NCBI GenBank assembly: GCA_965229695.1
Contig: OZ245921.1
Location: forward strand, 1,240,001 to 1,304,000
Length of the DNA: 64,000 bases
From: JANSYL01 sp965229695
GTDB taxonomy: Bacteria; Pseudomonadota; Alphaproteobacteria; Rhodobacterales; Rhodobacteraceae
Reading direction: 5' to 3'
The notes below the pieces were generated by a model. That model was not told the origin of the DNA and did not search any database. It saw nothing but the letters and a program-made list of their open reading frames with translations. A program made the translations under genes and the position numbers. The number at the start of each line of letters is the position of its first letter. Within the stretch, counting starts at the first letter, position 1. This document shows, one piece after another, positions 50,314 through 58,652 of this stretch.

Positions 50314-51171
50314 TTATTCAGCGGCCAAGGGCACCTGTCCGGGCATCGCCCCGATGACACGCGCCAGAACGCCGGTGATGATCTGCTTCATATGCTCAAA
50401 ATTGCCGTTCGGGCGGATCATGCGTTCATTCATATAAAGCGCGCGATCGATCTCGATCTGCACCGCATGGCGCCCGCGTGACGGGCGGCCATAGCGCTGC
50501 GTCACATAGGCCCCGGCAAAGGGCGCGTTGCGCGACACCACCAGGCCCGCCTCCAAGAACCCCTGCTCCAACACATCGACCAGCCCGGCCTCGGCCGAGG
50601 CGCTGAACCGATCGCCCAACACCACCTCGGGCCGGCGCTGCCCCGGGCGCGACACGCTATCCAGCGCCTCATGGGGCATGGAATGGAAATCCAACAGCAT
50701 GGCCTGACCAAATCGCTGCTGCGCGCTGTCCATCAACCCCTCCAGCGCCGCGTGATAGGGGTGCCAAATCTGGGCGATGCGCGCTTCGGCCTCGGCCCGG
50801 GTCAGCTTGCCACGATAAATCGCGCGCCCATTGGCCACCACACGCGGCACCACCCCCAGCCCCGAACTGATGCGCGGCGTCTGCACCACGCGCCCAATGC
50901 CATCGACCACGCCGGGGTCAAGCTCATCCGGGCTGCGGTTTAGGTCCAAATAGGCGCGCGGAAACTCGGCCGCCAAAAGCGGTGCGCCCAGACTGGGGGC
51001 CTCGGCCACGAGCATGTCCATAAACGCATCTTCAGATGAGCGAATCCCCCGCTCATCCAGCATCGAAGCCCGCAAAAAACTGCGCGGATAATGCCGTCCC
51101 GAATGGGGCGAGGCGACCACGACCGGGGTCGTGATTTGCTCTGGTTGCTCCAATCGATACGCGGGGCGCAT
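50314..51171 (-). CDS. N-formylglutamate amidohydrolase
   Basis: This 285-residue protein belongs to the FGase family (HutG-like), which hydrolyses N-formylglutamate to glutamate and formate at the end of one histidine route. It shows VASPHSGRHYPRSF near residue 18, EDAFMDMLV, LLDFHSMPH and GRHAVQIEIDRALYMNE. The ATG at 51171 follows GGGAAAGG. No other hut genes are present, so the exact acyl-amino-acid substrate is uncertain. It is convergent with hemN. Confidence 0.88.
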   Translation of the reverse strand: MRPAYRLEQPEQITTPVVVASPHSGRHYPRSFLRASMLDERGIRSSEDAFMDMLVAEAPSLGAPLLAAEFPRAYLDLNRSPDELDPGVVDGIGRVVQTPRISSGLGVVPRVVANGRAIYRGKLTRAEAEARIAQIWHPYHAALEGLMDSAQQRFGQAMLLDFHSMPHEALDSVSRPGQRRPEVVLGDRFSASAEAGLVDVLEQGFLEAGLVVSRNAPFAGAYVTQRYGRPSRGRHAVQIEIDRALYMNERMIRPNGNFEHMKQIITGVLARVIGAMPGQVPLAAE

Positions 51172-51341
51172 ATGCGGCCTTTCCCAATCTCTGACACCAT
51201 AGATATAGACGTGTTTTCCGCTTTGCCAAAAGCCCTTGAACCCCCATCTCAATCCTTTTATAGACCCGCTCACCCCTGCGGGCTGCCGCGGCTTGGGTCC
51301 CCCGAAGGTTTGGGTTGGATCGGCCAGGTGACACGCGGATG

Positions 51342-51416
<75 letters not shown>

Positions 51417-51495
51417 TCGCCGGTTTTGCCTTTTGTTGGCAGGGCCAGACAGAAACCCAAGGCGCAACCGCCGCGCCGCGACGAAGGAGAAGGCC

Positions 51496-51621
51496 ATGAA
51501 GGTCAAGAACTCGCTCCGCTCGCTCAAGCAGCGCCACCGCGATTGCCGCGTCGTGCGCCGCAAGGGCCGGGTCTATGTGATCAACAAGACCCAACGCCGG
51601 TTCAAAGCCCGCCAGGGCTAA
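51496..51621 (+). CDS. rpmJ: 50S ribosomal protein L36
   Basis: This 41-residue basic protein starts MKVKNSLRSLKQRHRDCRVV and ends KTQRRFKARQG, which is the L36 of the zinc-poor type found in proteobacteria: only one Cys remains of the four zinc ligands. AAGGAGAAGG precedes the ATG and a strong terminator follows. It stands alone, outside a ribosomal operon, next to tRNA-Val. Confidence 0.97.
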   Translation: MKVKNSLRSLKQRHRDCRVVRRKGRVYVINKTQRRFKARQG

Positions 51622-51640
51622 TCTACCCGGACAGTGATGA

Positions 51641-51669
51641 AAAGGCCGCCCCAACCGGGCGGCTTTTTT
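51641..51669 (+). terminator. rho-independent terminator after rpmJ
   Basis: GCCGCCC and GGGCGGC form a seven-pair stem around CAACC, extended by A-T pairs, and are followed by a run of six T. It starts 20 bases after the rpmJ stop. Confidence 0.92.
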
Positions 51670-51886
51670 CGTGGGGGGGTGTTTGGTTCTGAACGGGAGA
51701 GTCGGCTCTGACGGACATAGCTGACCTTCGACCAGGGTGTACGTGCGTCTGCTGCGCCCAGGGACGCCACCGGAAGGGCTGATATCTTGCTTTCCCGACA
51801 AGAACTGGACCTTCCCTGAGCAGTAGGGACTGGTCATCCCCGCTACCGTGTAGACTCCGTTCGCCACCCGTCGCTATTCTTTGTGA

Positions 51887-52489
51887 ATGACCAGTCAGTG
51901 GGAAGACTTGCTCAATCCGGATATTATGCGGAGGCGTTTTGCGACGGCTGGGCTTTATTTGGTAGCGCACGAAATACTCATAGCCTCGATCAAAGAGCCA
52001 ATATTAGAGTTTTTCTCCAACAGATGGAGCAAAACGAAAGGTTGGCATTTTAGCGATAAGTATCGCCGTGAAGTCTTGGCATTGGACCCAAAAGGAAAAG
52101 AAAACTCTCTTCGTGGCTCCATTAAGTGGTTGGAGAAAATGGAAGTCATCGACGCGGATGACCTCAAGATAATTGAAGAACTAACAAATGCGCGGAATAT
52201 CTTCGCGCATGAACTCAGAAACGTAGCCTCTTCTGGTGAGATGCCAGAGTTCGAGAATCTATTTCCCAAGATGGTTCTCTTGGTAACTAAGATTGATCGC
52301 TGGTGGGTCATCAATGTCGAGATGGCTGTGGACGATCAGTGGGCGAATGAAGAGGTAGACCCCCTAAAGGTCATACCAGGAACCGCGCTCCTCTTGCAGG
52401 TTTTGGAGCAGGTCGCTCTCGGCGAGGGTGAGGCAGCGTGGGAGTTGTATCGTTCGTTCACCAATGATCAGCGCAATCGCAGACACTAA
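51887..52489 (+). CDS. orphan HEPN-like protein
   Basis: This 200-residue protein is mostly helical and is not a family I can name. Residues 95-110 read IIEELTNARNIFAHEL, which contains R-x4-H (Arg103, His108), the active-site motif of HEPN ribonucleases and related domains. It has no signal peptide or membrane helix. The ribosome site is weak and base composition is clearly lower in GC than that of neighbours. It lies 470 bases from tRNA-Val with no antitoxin-like partner beside it. It may be a stray defence or toxin-type gene; a non-catalytic HEPN is equally possible. Confidence 0.5.
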   Translation: MTSQWEDLLNPDIMRRRFATAGLYLVAHEILIASIKEPILEFFSNRWSKTKGWHFSDKYRREVLALDPKGKENSLRGSIKWLEKMEVIDADDLKIIEELTNARNIFAHELRNVASSGEMPEFENLFPKMVLLVTKIDRWWVINVEMAVDDQWANEEVDPLKVIPGTALLLQVLEQVALGEGEAAWELYRSFTNDQRNRRH

Positions 52490-52584
52490 TCACGCAACTG
52501 CCGAATTCTCACACGTGCTCTCGTGTTTTGCCCAAAGCAGCCATTCGCCCATCCCGCACTTTGGACTCAAAGCAAACATCCCCC

Positions 52585-53067
52585 TCACCCCTCCAACACC
52601 AGCTCCGCCTCGATCTCGATAGCAAAATTCATCGGCAACCCATGCGTCCCAATGGCCGAGCGTGAATGCCGCCCCACCTCGGGGCCGAAGACCGATAGGA
52701 TCAGGTCGCTGAACCCGTTGATCACCACATGTTGCTCGGTATAGCCGGGGGCGGAGTTGACCATGCCAAAGACCCTTTGCCAGCCCGCCACCCGCGACAG
52801 TTCCCCAATCTCGGCCTTCAGATTGGCCAGGATCGACAGGCCGATATCGCGCGCGGCGATATGTGCCTCCTCGGTGGTCAGATCGGCGCCGACCTGACCA
52901 AAGGGGCCGTCGATCTTACCCTCCGCGTCATGCTTCGGGTGGCCCGAAATCGTCACGCGCCTCCCGCGTTGATTGATGAAGCTGAACGGCAGGTACAGAT
53001 CGGGCGGCAGCGCGATGGGGGCGGGCAGGGTCAGCCCAATCTCGGTTAGGCGGTCTTCCGGTCGCAT
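52585..53067 (-). CDS. RidA-family protein, YjgF-like second copy
   Basis: This 160-residue protein is a more distant RidA-family member. It has the family pattern TISGHPKHDAEGKIDG, AARDIGLSILANLKAEIG, VFGMVNSAPGYTEQHVVING and the C-terminal MNFAIEIEAELVLEG. The conserved arginine of deaminating RidA proteins appears replaced in the terminal strand, suggesting a non-deaminase subgroup. The start at 53067 lies four bases after the DUF4329 gene, so it is probably co-transcribed with the caspase-like pair. Confidence 0.82.
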   Translation of the reverse strand: MRPEDRLTEIGLTLPAPIALPPDLYLPFSFINQRGRRVTISGHPKHDAEGKIDGPFGQVGADLTTEEAHIAARDIGLSILANLKAEIGELSRVAGWQRVFGMVNSAPGYTEQHVVINGFSDLILSVFGPEVGRHSRSAIGTHGLPMNFAIEIEAELVLEG

Positions 53068-53071
53068 CGGT

Positions 53072-53602
53072 TCACCAATTCTCGCGCTGGCGCAGTTGTT
53101 GCAGGGTATAGCTCTGCGCAATTGGCCCCGCATCACCGGGGATAAAGTTCGGGTCTTGGCCCATGCAGCCCAGCCCGCAAATCTGCCAGGCCACGCCGCG
53201 TGCGCCGTCGATGTACCAAAACCGCCCGCCTGGCGTGGCGACATAGCCGTTCACGCCCTCATCCATATCGCCCAGCAAATCATCGACCGAGGGCACTTCG
53301 CTATCCGCATAAGGGTCAAACCCCGCATGGGTGTGGAACGAGGCTGTGATTTCCACAAACCGGCTTTCATCCGCCCGGCTCAGGCAGGAATCGGTGCGCC
53401 CACGTGTCACCTCGGTGGCGGCGTAGCCCACACCGGGAATAATCCCGACATAGCCGCAATATTCACGGTTCTCGGCAAAAGACCGGGCCTGAAGCTGCAG
53501 CAACACCTCGCGCGCCGCCGCCATTTCGGCCCGATCCTGCGCGGCAAGCGGCGTGGTCAAACCTGCGGTCACCGCGCAAAGCATCCAAACAAGCTGTTTC
53601 AT
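53072..53602 (-). CDS. secreted DUF4329/JAB-like protein
   Basis: This 176-residue protein has a signal peptide (QLVWMLCAVTAGLTTPLAA) and a domain resembling DUF4329. Residues 47-50 read EYCG, 88-92 SFHTH, and 101-108 SEVPSVDD; this gives the E...HxH...SxxD order of JAMM/MPN metallopeptidases, with a longer gap than usual between HxH and the Ser. GYVATPGGRFWYID is typical of DUF4329. Metal binding and isopeptidase-like activity are possible but unproved. It overlaps the caspase-like gene by four bases, so the two products are likely made together in the periplasm. Confidence 0.65.
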   Translation of the reverse strand: MKQLVWMLCAVTAGLTTPLAAQDRAEMAAAREVLLQLQARSFAENREYCGYVGIIPGVGYAATEVTRGRTDSCLSRADESRFVEITASFHTHAGFDPYADSEVPSVDDLLGDMDEGVNGYVATPGGRFWYIDGARGVAWQICGLGCMGQDPNFIPGDAGPIAQSYTLQQLRQRENW

Positions 53603-55251
53603 TCGACGATCCGTCCCCCAATGGCTTCGGCCAATAGTCGCACAACTGTCGGCTGATCCAAATAGCCCGTTGCCGTCAGCCCGCGCGCGCCTTGATAGCG
53701 CCGGATCGCGCGGCGGGCGGGGCGGTCAAATTCCCCATCCAAGCGCCCCGGCTCCAGGCCCAGGCTGGCCAGCCGGCGTTCGACCATCAGCCGCATCACC
53801 GGTTGCAGGTTCAGCGCCGCTTCGCGCGCCTGGGCTTGGGCGCGTTCTTCGGGGGTTAAGCCGCCACCGCCCCGCAACTCCTCAATCCGCGCTTCGGCGA
53901 TCTCGCGGAACAACCCTTCGGGATAGGCATCCAGATATTGCTGATAAGCCCCAACCGTGTCGGCCGCGCGCACCGCATCCCAATCCGCCCGTTCCGAAGC
54001 TTCGGCCTCGGCCCGCCGCGCCGCTTCAATCTCGGCCAAGCGTTCCTCGGCCACGTCCGAAAACAGACCATCGGGATACCGCTCCAGATATTGGCGCAGG
54101 GCGGCCTCGCTGCGCCCCTGCCCCAGCGCCTGCCAATAGGCGCGATCGGCGCGGTCTTGCTCAAGCTGCCGCAACCGCGCCTCTTCGGCCAAGACCGCCG
54201 CCCGTGTCGCCGCCTGTTGCCGCAAGATCGGCAAGTCTTCCGCGCTCAGAAACCCCGTCGCCTCCCGCCCATTGGCGGTCTGCCAGCCTCGGATCGCCCC
54301 CCGCGTACCGGGGCCAAAGATACCGTCAATCCCGCGCGTGTCATAATCCAGCAGGCTCAGCGCCCGTTGAACCTCCTGCCGGGCGCGCCGATCCAGGCCC
54401 AGCGCTTGCTCGGCCTCCTCCGCACGCAAAAGCGGGTTTTCCTCGATGGCCGCGATCCGTTCGCGCGCCTCCGCCGCAAACGCCCCGCCCGGATATTGGT
54501 TGAGATAGGCGCGATAGGCACCGGGCGTATCCAACTCATCCGCCGCATCCCACAGCGCCTGTTCCTCCGGGCTTGGGCCACCGGCGGTCGGGGCCTCGGG
54601 CTGCGGGTCCGATGGCAAGAACGAAACGGCGGGGGATAAGAACCCAAAGGCCTCCACATTGCGCGCCGCCGCCGCCGCGCCCGCCAAATCCCCGCCGGGC
54701 CGCAGGGCCACATCCCGCGCCAGATCGGTCAGCGTCTGGGGCGGGCCAGCCAACACCGTCACCCCTTGCGGCGGCTCAACTGTGCCGATCCCCGGCGCAA
54801 CACCGGGGCCAAAGGCCATCCGCCGCGCCTCGGTCGCTAGGAACACCACCGCCTGCCCCGGCGCACGCCCCGCCGACGCCAAGAGCGTGTCCACTGACAC
54901 GCCCTGACCATCCACCGTCGCCAGGTTCGGACGCGCCGCATCGCGCCCCAACACCCAATTGCGCCCGTCCGAATGCGCCATATGGCCCGCTGCGAAGATG
55001 AAAACGCGCTCGTCCTCTTCAGCCTCAAGCAGCGCCTCAACCCCTGCGCGCATCGCGTCAACCGGGCCATTTTCCACCACGATCACGTCAAATCCGGCTT
55101 CGGTCAGCGGCGTCTCCAACCCCGCCACGCCGCCCGCAAAGCGCAGGTTCTGCGCCGAGTCATAGCGGCTATTGGCCAGAATCAGCGCGGTATCCGCCAT
55201 AGCGGATAAAGGGGCGCAGAAGCAAATCGCGGAAAGCAGCAGGGCACGCAT
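53599..55251 (-). CDS. caspase-like pseudoenzyme with peptidoglycan-binding domains
   Basis: This 550-residue secreted protein (signal peptide about 1-19) starts with a caspase/metacaspase-like domain: TALILANSRYDSAQNLRFA, VFIFAAGHMAH with His90 at the catalytic place, and VVFLATEARR where active enzymes read LDACR. No cysteine remains in the mature protein, so it cannot be a cysteine protease. Three repeats of the form AYxxYLxxYPxGxFxxxAxxRI follow, separated by two peptidoglycan-binding domains near 285-340 and 490-545. It appears to be a cell-wall scaffold. It is coupled to the DUF4329 gene by a four-base overlap. Confidence 0.78.
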   Translation of the reverse strand: MRALLLSAICFCAPLSAMADTALILANSRYDSAQNLRFAGGVAGLETPLTEAGFDVIVVENGPVDAMRAGVEALLEAEEDERVFIFAAGHMAHSDGRNWVLGRDAARPNLATVDGQGVSVDTLLASAGRAPGQAVVFLATEARRMAFGPGVAPGIGTVEPPQGVTVLAGPPQTLTDLARDVALRPGGDLAGAAAAARNVEAFGFLSPAVSFLPSDPQPEAPTAGGPSPEEQALWDAADELDTPGAYRAYLNQYPGGAFAAEARERIAAIEENPLLRAEEAEQALGLDRRARQEVQRALSLLDYDTRGIDGIFGPGTRGAIRGWQTANGREATGFLSAEDLPILRQQAATRAAVLAEEARLRQLEQDRADRAYWQALGQGRSEAALRQYLERYPDGLFSDVAEERLAEIEAARRAEAEASERADWDAVRAADTVGAYQQYLDAYPEGLFREIAEARIEELRGGGGLTPEERAQAQAREAALNLQPVMRLMVERRLASLGLEPGRLDGEFDRPARRAIRRYQGARGLTATGYLDQPTVVRLLAEAIGGRIVE

Positions 55252-55333
55252 GGCAGATGATCCTCCGTCGTCATAGGTCGGAGGTTAGACTGCCCAGATC
55301 GCCCCTGTTAAGCGATATCAAGCCCGCAAACGG

Positions 55334-56518
55334 TCACTCGTAAACGCGCTGATCGTCGATCACCTTGCCATCATTCGGCAATGATCCCGGCGCCACGATC
55401 TCAAGCTTGCCTTTCAGCTTCAGGGCCGAGGCCGCGCTGGCCGCATAGCTGTCGGCATCGCCGCCCGCCGCTTCGACCTGCACGGTCATCGCGTCCATCT
55501 CGCCCTCACGCGTGGCAATCACGCGGGCCTTGGCAATCTCGGGGTGTTTGGCGACAAAATCGGCCACCTGTTCGGGGCGTACAAACATGCCTTTGATCTT
55601 GGTGGTCTGATCGGCCCGACCCATCCAGCCTTTGATGCGCGTATTGGTACGGCCACAGGGGCTGCTGCCCGCCATGATCGCCGACAGATCGCCGGTGGCA
55701 AAGCGGATCAGGGGGTAATCGGGGTTCAGGCTGGTCACCACAACCTCGCCCACCTCGCCTTCGGGCACGGGGTCGCCGGTGCCGGGGCGCACAATCTCGA
55801 CGATCACACCTTCGTCGATGATCATCCCCTCCATCGCGTCGGATTCATACGCGATATTGCCCAGATCGGCGGTGGCGTAACACTGCAAACAGCCAATCCC
55901 ACGATCCGCATATTCCTGCCGCAGCGAGGGGAACAGCGCCCCACCCCCAACAGTAGCCTTGGTGATCGAAAGCGGCACGCCCATCTCATCGGCCTTGTCC
56001 AAGATCACCTTCAGATAATCCGGGGTGCCAGCATAAGCCGTGCTGCCCACATCTTTGGCCGCGCGCACCTGCAACTCGGTCTGGCCCACACCGGCGGGCA
56101 AAACCACCGCACCAACCGCGCGCGCGCCGCTTTCAAAGATCATGCCCGCTGGCGTCAGATGATAGCCAAAGCAGTTCTGCACCACATCCTCGGGGCCCAC
56201 CCCCGCCGCGTGCAGAAACCGCCCCATGCGCCACCAATCATGGCTGATGCCGCCCGGTTCATAAATCGGGCCGGGGCTTTGGAACACATGCGCCAGATTG
56301 CTGACCGGCAAGCCGCCAAAAGGTGGGGCCTCAGATTGGCGCGCGACCAGATCGGCTTTGCGCAAAACCGGCAGGCTCGGCAGCTCGTCCAGCGTGACGA
56401 TGGGTGCCAGGTCATACTTGGCCAATTGCGTTTCCAATTGCGCAAGCTGATCTGCGGCGCGTTCATCGGCGCTGCGGGTTTCCAAACGGTCAAAAAAAGC
56501 CAAACCACCGTCCTTCAT
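55334..56518 (-). CDS. PaaK-like AMP-dependent acyl-CoA ligase
   Basis: This 394-residue enzyme resembles phenylacetate-CoA ligase and coenzyme F390 synthetase. It has VVQNCFGYHLTPAGMIFE, the acyl-AMP site CYATADLGNIAYE, RFATGDLSAIM, and the hinge GRADQTTKIKGMFVRPEQV. It should activate a carboxylic acid, perhaps aromatic, to its CoA ester. It is shorter than typical PaaK (about 430), mainly at the N-terminus. The ATG at 56518 follows AAAGGTG. It ends the Liv-type importer operon, so it may act on the imported acid. Confidence 0.88.
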   Translation of the reverse strand: MKDGGLAFFDRLETRSADERAADQLAQLETQLAKYDLAPIVTLDELPSLPVLRKADLVARQSEAPPFGGLPVSNLAHVFQSPGPIYEPGGISHDWWRMGRFLHAAGVGPEDVVQNCFGYHLTPAGMIFESGARAVGAVVLPAGVGQTELQVRAAKDVGSTAYAGTPDYLKVILDKADEMGVPLSITKATVGGGALFPSLRQEYADRGIGCLQCYATADLGNIAYESDAMEGMIIDEGVIVEIVRPGTGDPVPEGEVGEVVVTSLNPDYPLIRFATGDLSAIMAGSSPCGRTNTRIKGWMGRADQTTKIKGMFVRPEQVADFVAKHPEIAKARVIATREGEMDAMTVQVEAAGGDADSYAASAASALKLKGKLEIVAPGSLPNDGKVIDDQRVYE

Positions 56519-56558
56519 TGCTTCTACACCTTTCTCGCGCCAAGCGATGTCGCAGGCG

Positions 56559-56948
56559 TTAGTTCGCAAGCGTCGTGAGGGGTTCACCGACGCGCACGAC
56601 ATGGGTCGTAATCGCGATCATCGGCTCGTCGCCCACATTGGTCAGGCCGCCATGGACCTGCCCATCGGGAAAATAAAGCGGCGTGCCCACCGCGAATTCG
56701 ACGATATCGCCACCCGGCGTCTGGGCCCGGGCCGCGGTCACCACCACCGCATGTTCATCGCCGGGATGGGTGTGCAGCGGGATCGTCGCGCCTGGCGCCA
56801 CCGTCAGGCGGCTGACCACCACCTCCATCGTTTCCGAGCCTGGCACAGGCACGCGCCGGATCTCTTCGCGCGACAGGTCTTGGGCGGTTGCAGCGGTACT
56901 GGCCAGCAGCACCGCGCTCAGGGCGAAAGCGGCGACAGACCTCAACAT
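56559..56948 (-). CDS. secreted cupin-domain protein
   Basis: This 129-residue protein has a signal peptide (RSVAAFALSAVLLASTAATAQ) and a single cupin barrel. Motif 1 is ATIPLHTHPGDEHAVVV with two His and a Glu, and motif 2 is FPDGQVHGGLTNVGDEP with a further His, so a bound metal is likely. Its ATG overlaps the LivF stop by one base (TGATG), tying it to the transporter operon. Periplasmic location distinguishes it from most small-molecule cupin dioxygenases; function is unknown. Confidence 0.78.
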   Translation of the reverse strand: MLRSVAAFALSAVLLASTAATAQDLSREEIRRVPVPGSETMEVVVSRLTVAPGATIPLHTHPGDEHAVVVTAARAQTPGGDIVEFAVGTPLYFPDGQVHGGLTNVGDEPMIAITTHVVRVGEPLTTLAN

Positions 56949-57808
56949 CAGCTCAACCAACGCTTGCGGCGGCGATACGACCGCACATCACGGAAGCTTT
57001 TGCGGCCCTCTTCGGACATGCCCAGATAAAACTCCTTCACATCCGGGTTCTCGCGCAGATCAGCGGCGGGGCCGTCCATCACCACGCGCCCCGATTCCAG
57101 GATGTAGCCGTAATGGGCAAAGCGCAGCGCCACATTGGTGTTCTGTTCGGCCAGCAGAAAGGTCACCCCCTGCTCTTCGTTCAGCCGTTTCACAATGTCG
57201 AAAATCTGTTCGACCAATTGCGGCGCCAGACCCATCGACGGTTCATCCAGCAAGATCGTTTCCGGCTTCGACATCAGCGCCCGGCCAATCGCCGTCATCT
57301 GCTGTTCCCCGCCCGAGGTATAGCCCGCCTGGCTTTTGCGGCGCTCTTTCAAACGCGGGAAATAGTCGTAAACCATCTCCAAATCGGCATCGATCGCCCC
57401 GCGCCCGTCCGAGCGTGTGTAAGAGCCGGTCAGAAGGTTTTCTTCGACGGTCAGGTGTTCGAAACAGTGGCGGCCTTCCATCACCTGGATCACGCCGCGA
57501 TCCACCAGATCAGACGGGCTCAGATCCTGCACCCCTTCCCCACGATAAAGGATCGAACCTTTGGTAACCTCGCCCCGTTCGGAATGCAGCAGGTTGGAAA
57601 TCGCCTTAAGCGTCGTGGTCTTGCCTGCGCCATTGCCGCCCAAAAGCGCGGTGATCCCGCCTTTTGGCACCTTCAAACTGACGCCTTTCAACACGAGGAT
57701 CACGTGATTGTAGATCACCTCGATATTGTTCACCTCAAGCAGGGTCTCGGCATCCCGAAATTCGTCGGATACCCCTGCGCCGTGAACCTCGGTCGGTTGA
57801 TCAAGCAT
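56948..57808 (-). CDS. LivF-type ABC importer ATP-binding protein
   Basis: This 286-residue ATPase has Walker A GGNGAGKTT, signature YTSGGEQQMTAIGRALM and Walker B TILLDEPSMGLAP. The sequence VLKGVSLKVPKGGITALLGG and EQNTNVALRFAHYGYIL place it in the LivF group. It is longer than typical LivF because of an N-terminal segment of about 22 residues and a basic C-terminal tail. GAGAGGAAG precedes the ATG at 57808, which overlaps the lyase-like gene stop by one base (TAATG). Confidence 0.93.
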   Translation of the reverse strand: MLDQPTEVHGAGVSDEFRDAETLLEVNNIEVIYNHVILVLKGVSLKVPKGGITALLGGNGAGKTTTLKAISNLLHSERGEVTKGSILYRGEGVQDLSPSDLVDRGVIQVMEGRHCFEHLTVEENLLTGSYTRSDGRGAIDADLEMVYDYFPRLKERRKSQAGYTSGGEQQMTAIGRALMSKPETILLDEPSMGLAPQLVEQIFDIVKRLNEEQGVTFLLAEQNTNVALRFAHYGYILESGRVVMDGPAADLRENPDVKEFYLGMSEEGRKSFRDVRSYRRRKRWLS

Positions 57809-58578
57809 TATTCGACTTCCTCTCTCGAATTGCCGCGAACGACATCTGCGTAATAGGCGGTCAACTCTGGGCACGGGCCGCCACACCGGCTCACGAACGA
57901 GCGGTAGATGCCGTATTTGAAGTAAATCGGTGCGTTGGAATTGGTCGTCGGGCCGTCATAAGACCATACCTGCCGACCGTTCATATAAGCGCGGATGAAC
58001 CCATCACCGCCGCGGCTCCAACGGGCATTCACCATGATGCGGTTCCAGCGGCCGCGCATGCTCGACATCGATGTCAGGCCGACATTCCGGAAATCCGGGA
58101 TCGGGTTCATCGGGTCATCATCAAGCCGCGTCGGGTCGCTCATTTTAATCTCGTACCGACCATCGATGACCTGAAAGATCAGCTCTGGTCCGCTGTTGTC
58201 ACGCTGGTGGAACTGGCCAAGAACCAGGTTGGTCGCCAAGCGTGTCGGGGCCTCGGGCGGCAGATAGATCGACCAGGCCACCCAAACCTCGGACCCAACG
58301 GGTTGCGCCGCGCCGCGTTCGGCAAATTCGATCCGTTCACGATCCGAGCCACAGTCGCCATTTGAACGCGGGCAATCGCCAGGACGCAGCACAAAGCGTT
58401 CCGCCTGCGTGCCATCGCCAAATTGAACCACGGAATGGGCGCCGCGCCAGCCAGCGCTTTGAACCTCAAAGCGGCCAAACCCTTCGGCCTGGGATCGCTG
58501 TGCTTCTGCGGCACCTGCCCCCAAAAGGGTGAGTGTCAGCGCGAAGCAAGCAAGGACTGATCGCAAAATACCGGTCAT
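57808..58578 (-). CDS. secreted polysaccharide-lyase-like protein (heparin lyase I/PL20-like)
   Basis: This 256-residue protein has a signal peptide (ACFALTLTLLGAGAAEAQ) and then a concanavalin-like beta fold. Marks are RERIEFAERG, VWVAWSIYLPPEAP, LGQFHQRDNSGPELIF, WNRIMVNARWS and AYMNGRQVWSYDGP, which match the Polysacc_lyase family that includes glucuronan and heparin lyases. Four Cys (two in SRCGGPCPE) could form disulfides. It sits inside a LivFGHMK-type importer operon between the binding protein and LivF, an unexpected place for a lyase. It may bind rather than cut its ligand. Confidence 0.65.
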   Translation of the reverse strand: MTGILRSVLACFALTLTLLGAGAAEAQRSQAEGFGRFEVQSAGWRGAHSVVQFGDGTQAERFVLRPGDCPRSNGDCGSDRERIEFAERGAAQPVGSEVWVAWSIYLPPEAPTRLATNLVLGQFHQRDNSGPELIFQVIDGRYEIKMSDPTRLDDDPMNPIPDFRNVGLTSMSSMRGRWNRIMVNARWSRGGDGFIRAYMNGRQVWSYDGPTTNSNAPIYFKYGIYRSFVSRCGGPCPELTAYYADVVRGNSREEVE

Positions 58579-58612
58579 GAACTCGATCTCTGTACTATTG
58601 GCAAAAAGGTCA

Positions 58613-58643
58613 GCGGGCGGCAGCGAATTGGGCCGCCGCCCGC
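58613..58643 (-). promoter_or_regulatory. strong intercistronic hairpin after the Liv-type binding-protein gene
   Basis: GCGGGCGGC and GCCGCCCGC form a perfect nine-pair stem around 13 bases, ten bases after the binding-protein stop on the minus strand. No T-tract follows, matching the hairpins after the two other binding-protein genes in this window. Confidence 0.7.
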
Positions 58644-58652
58644 AAGATCAGA

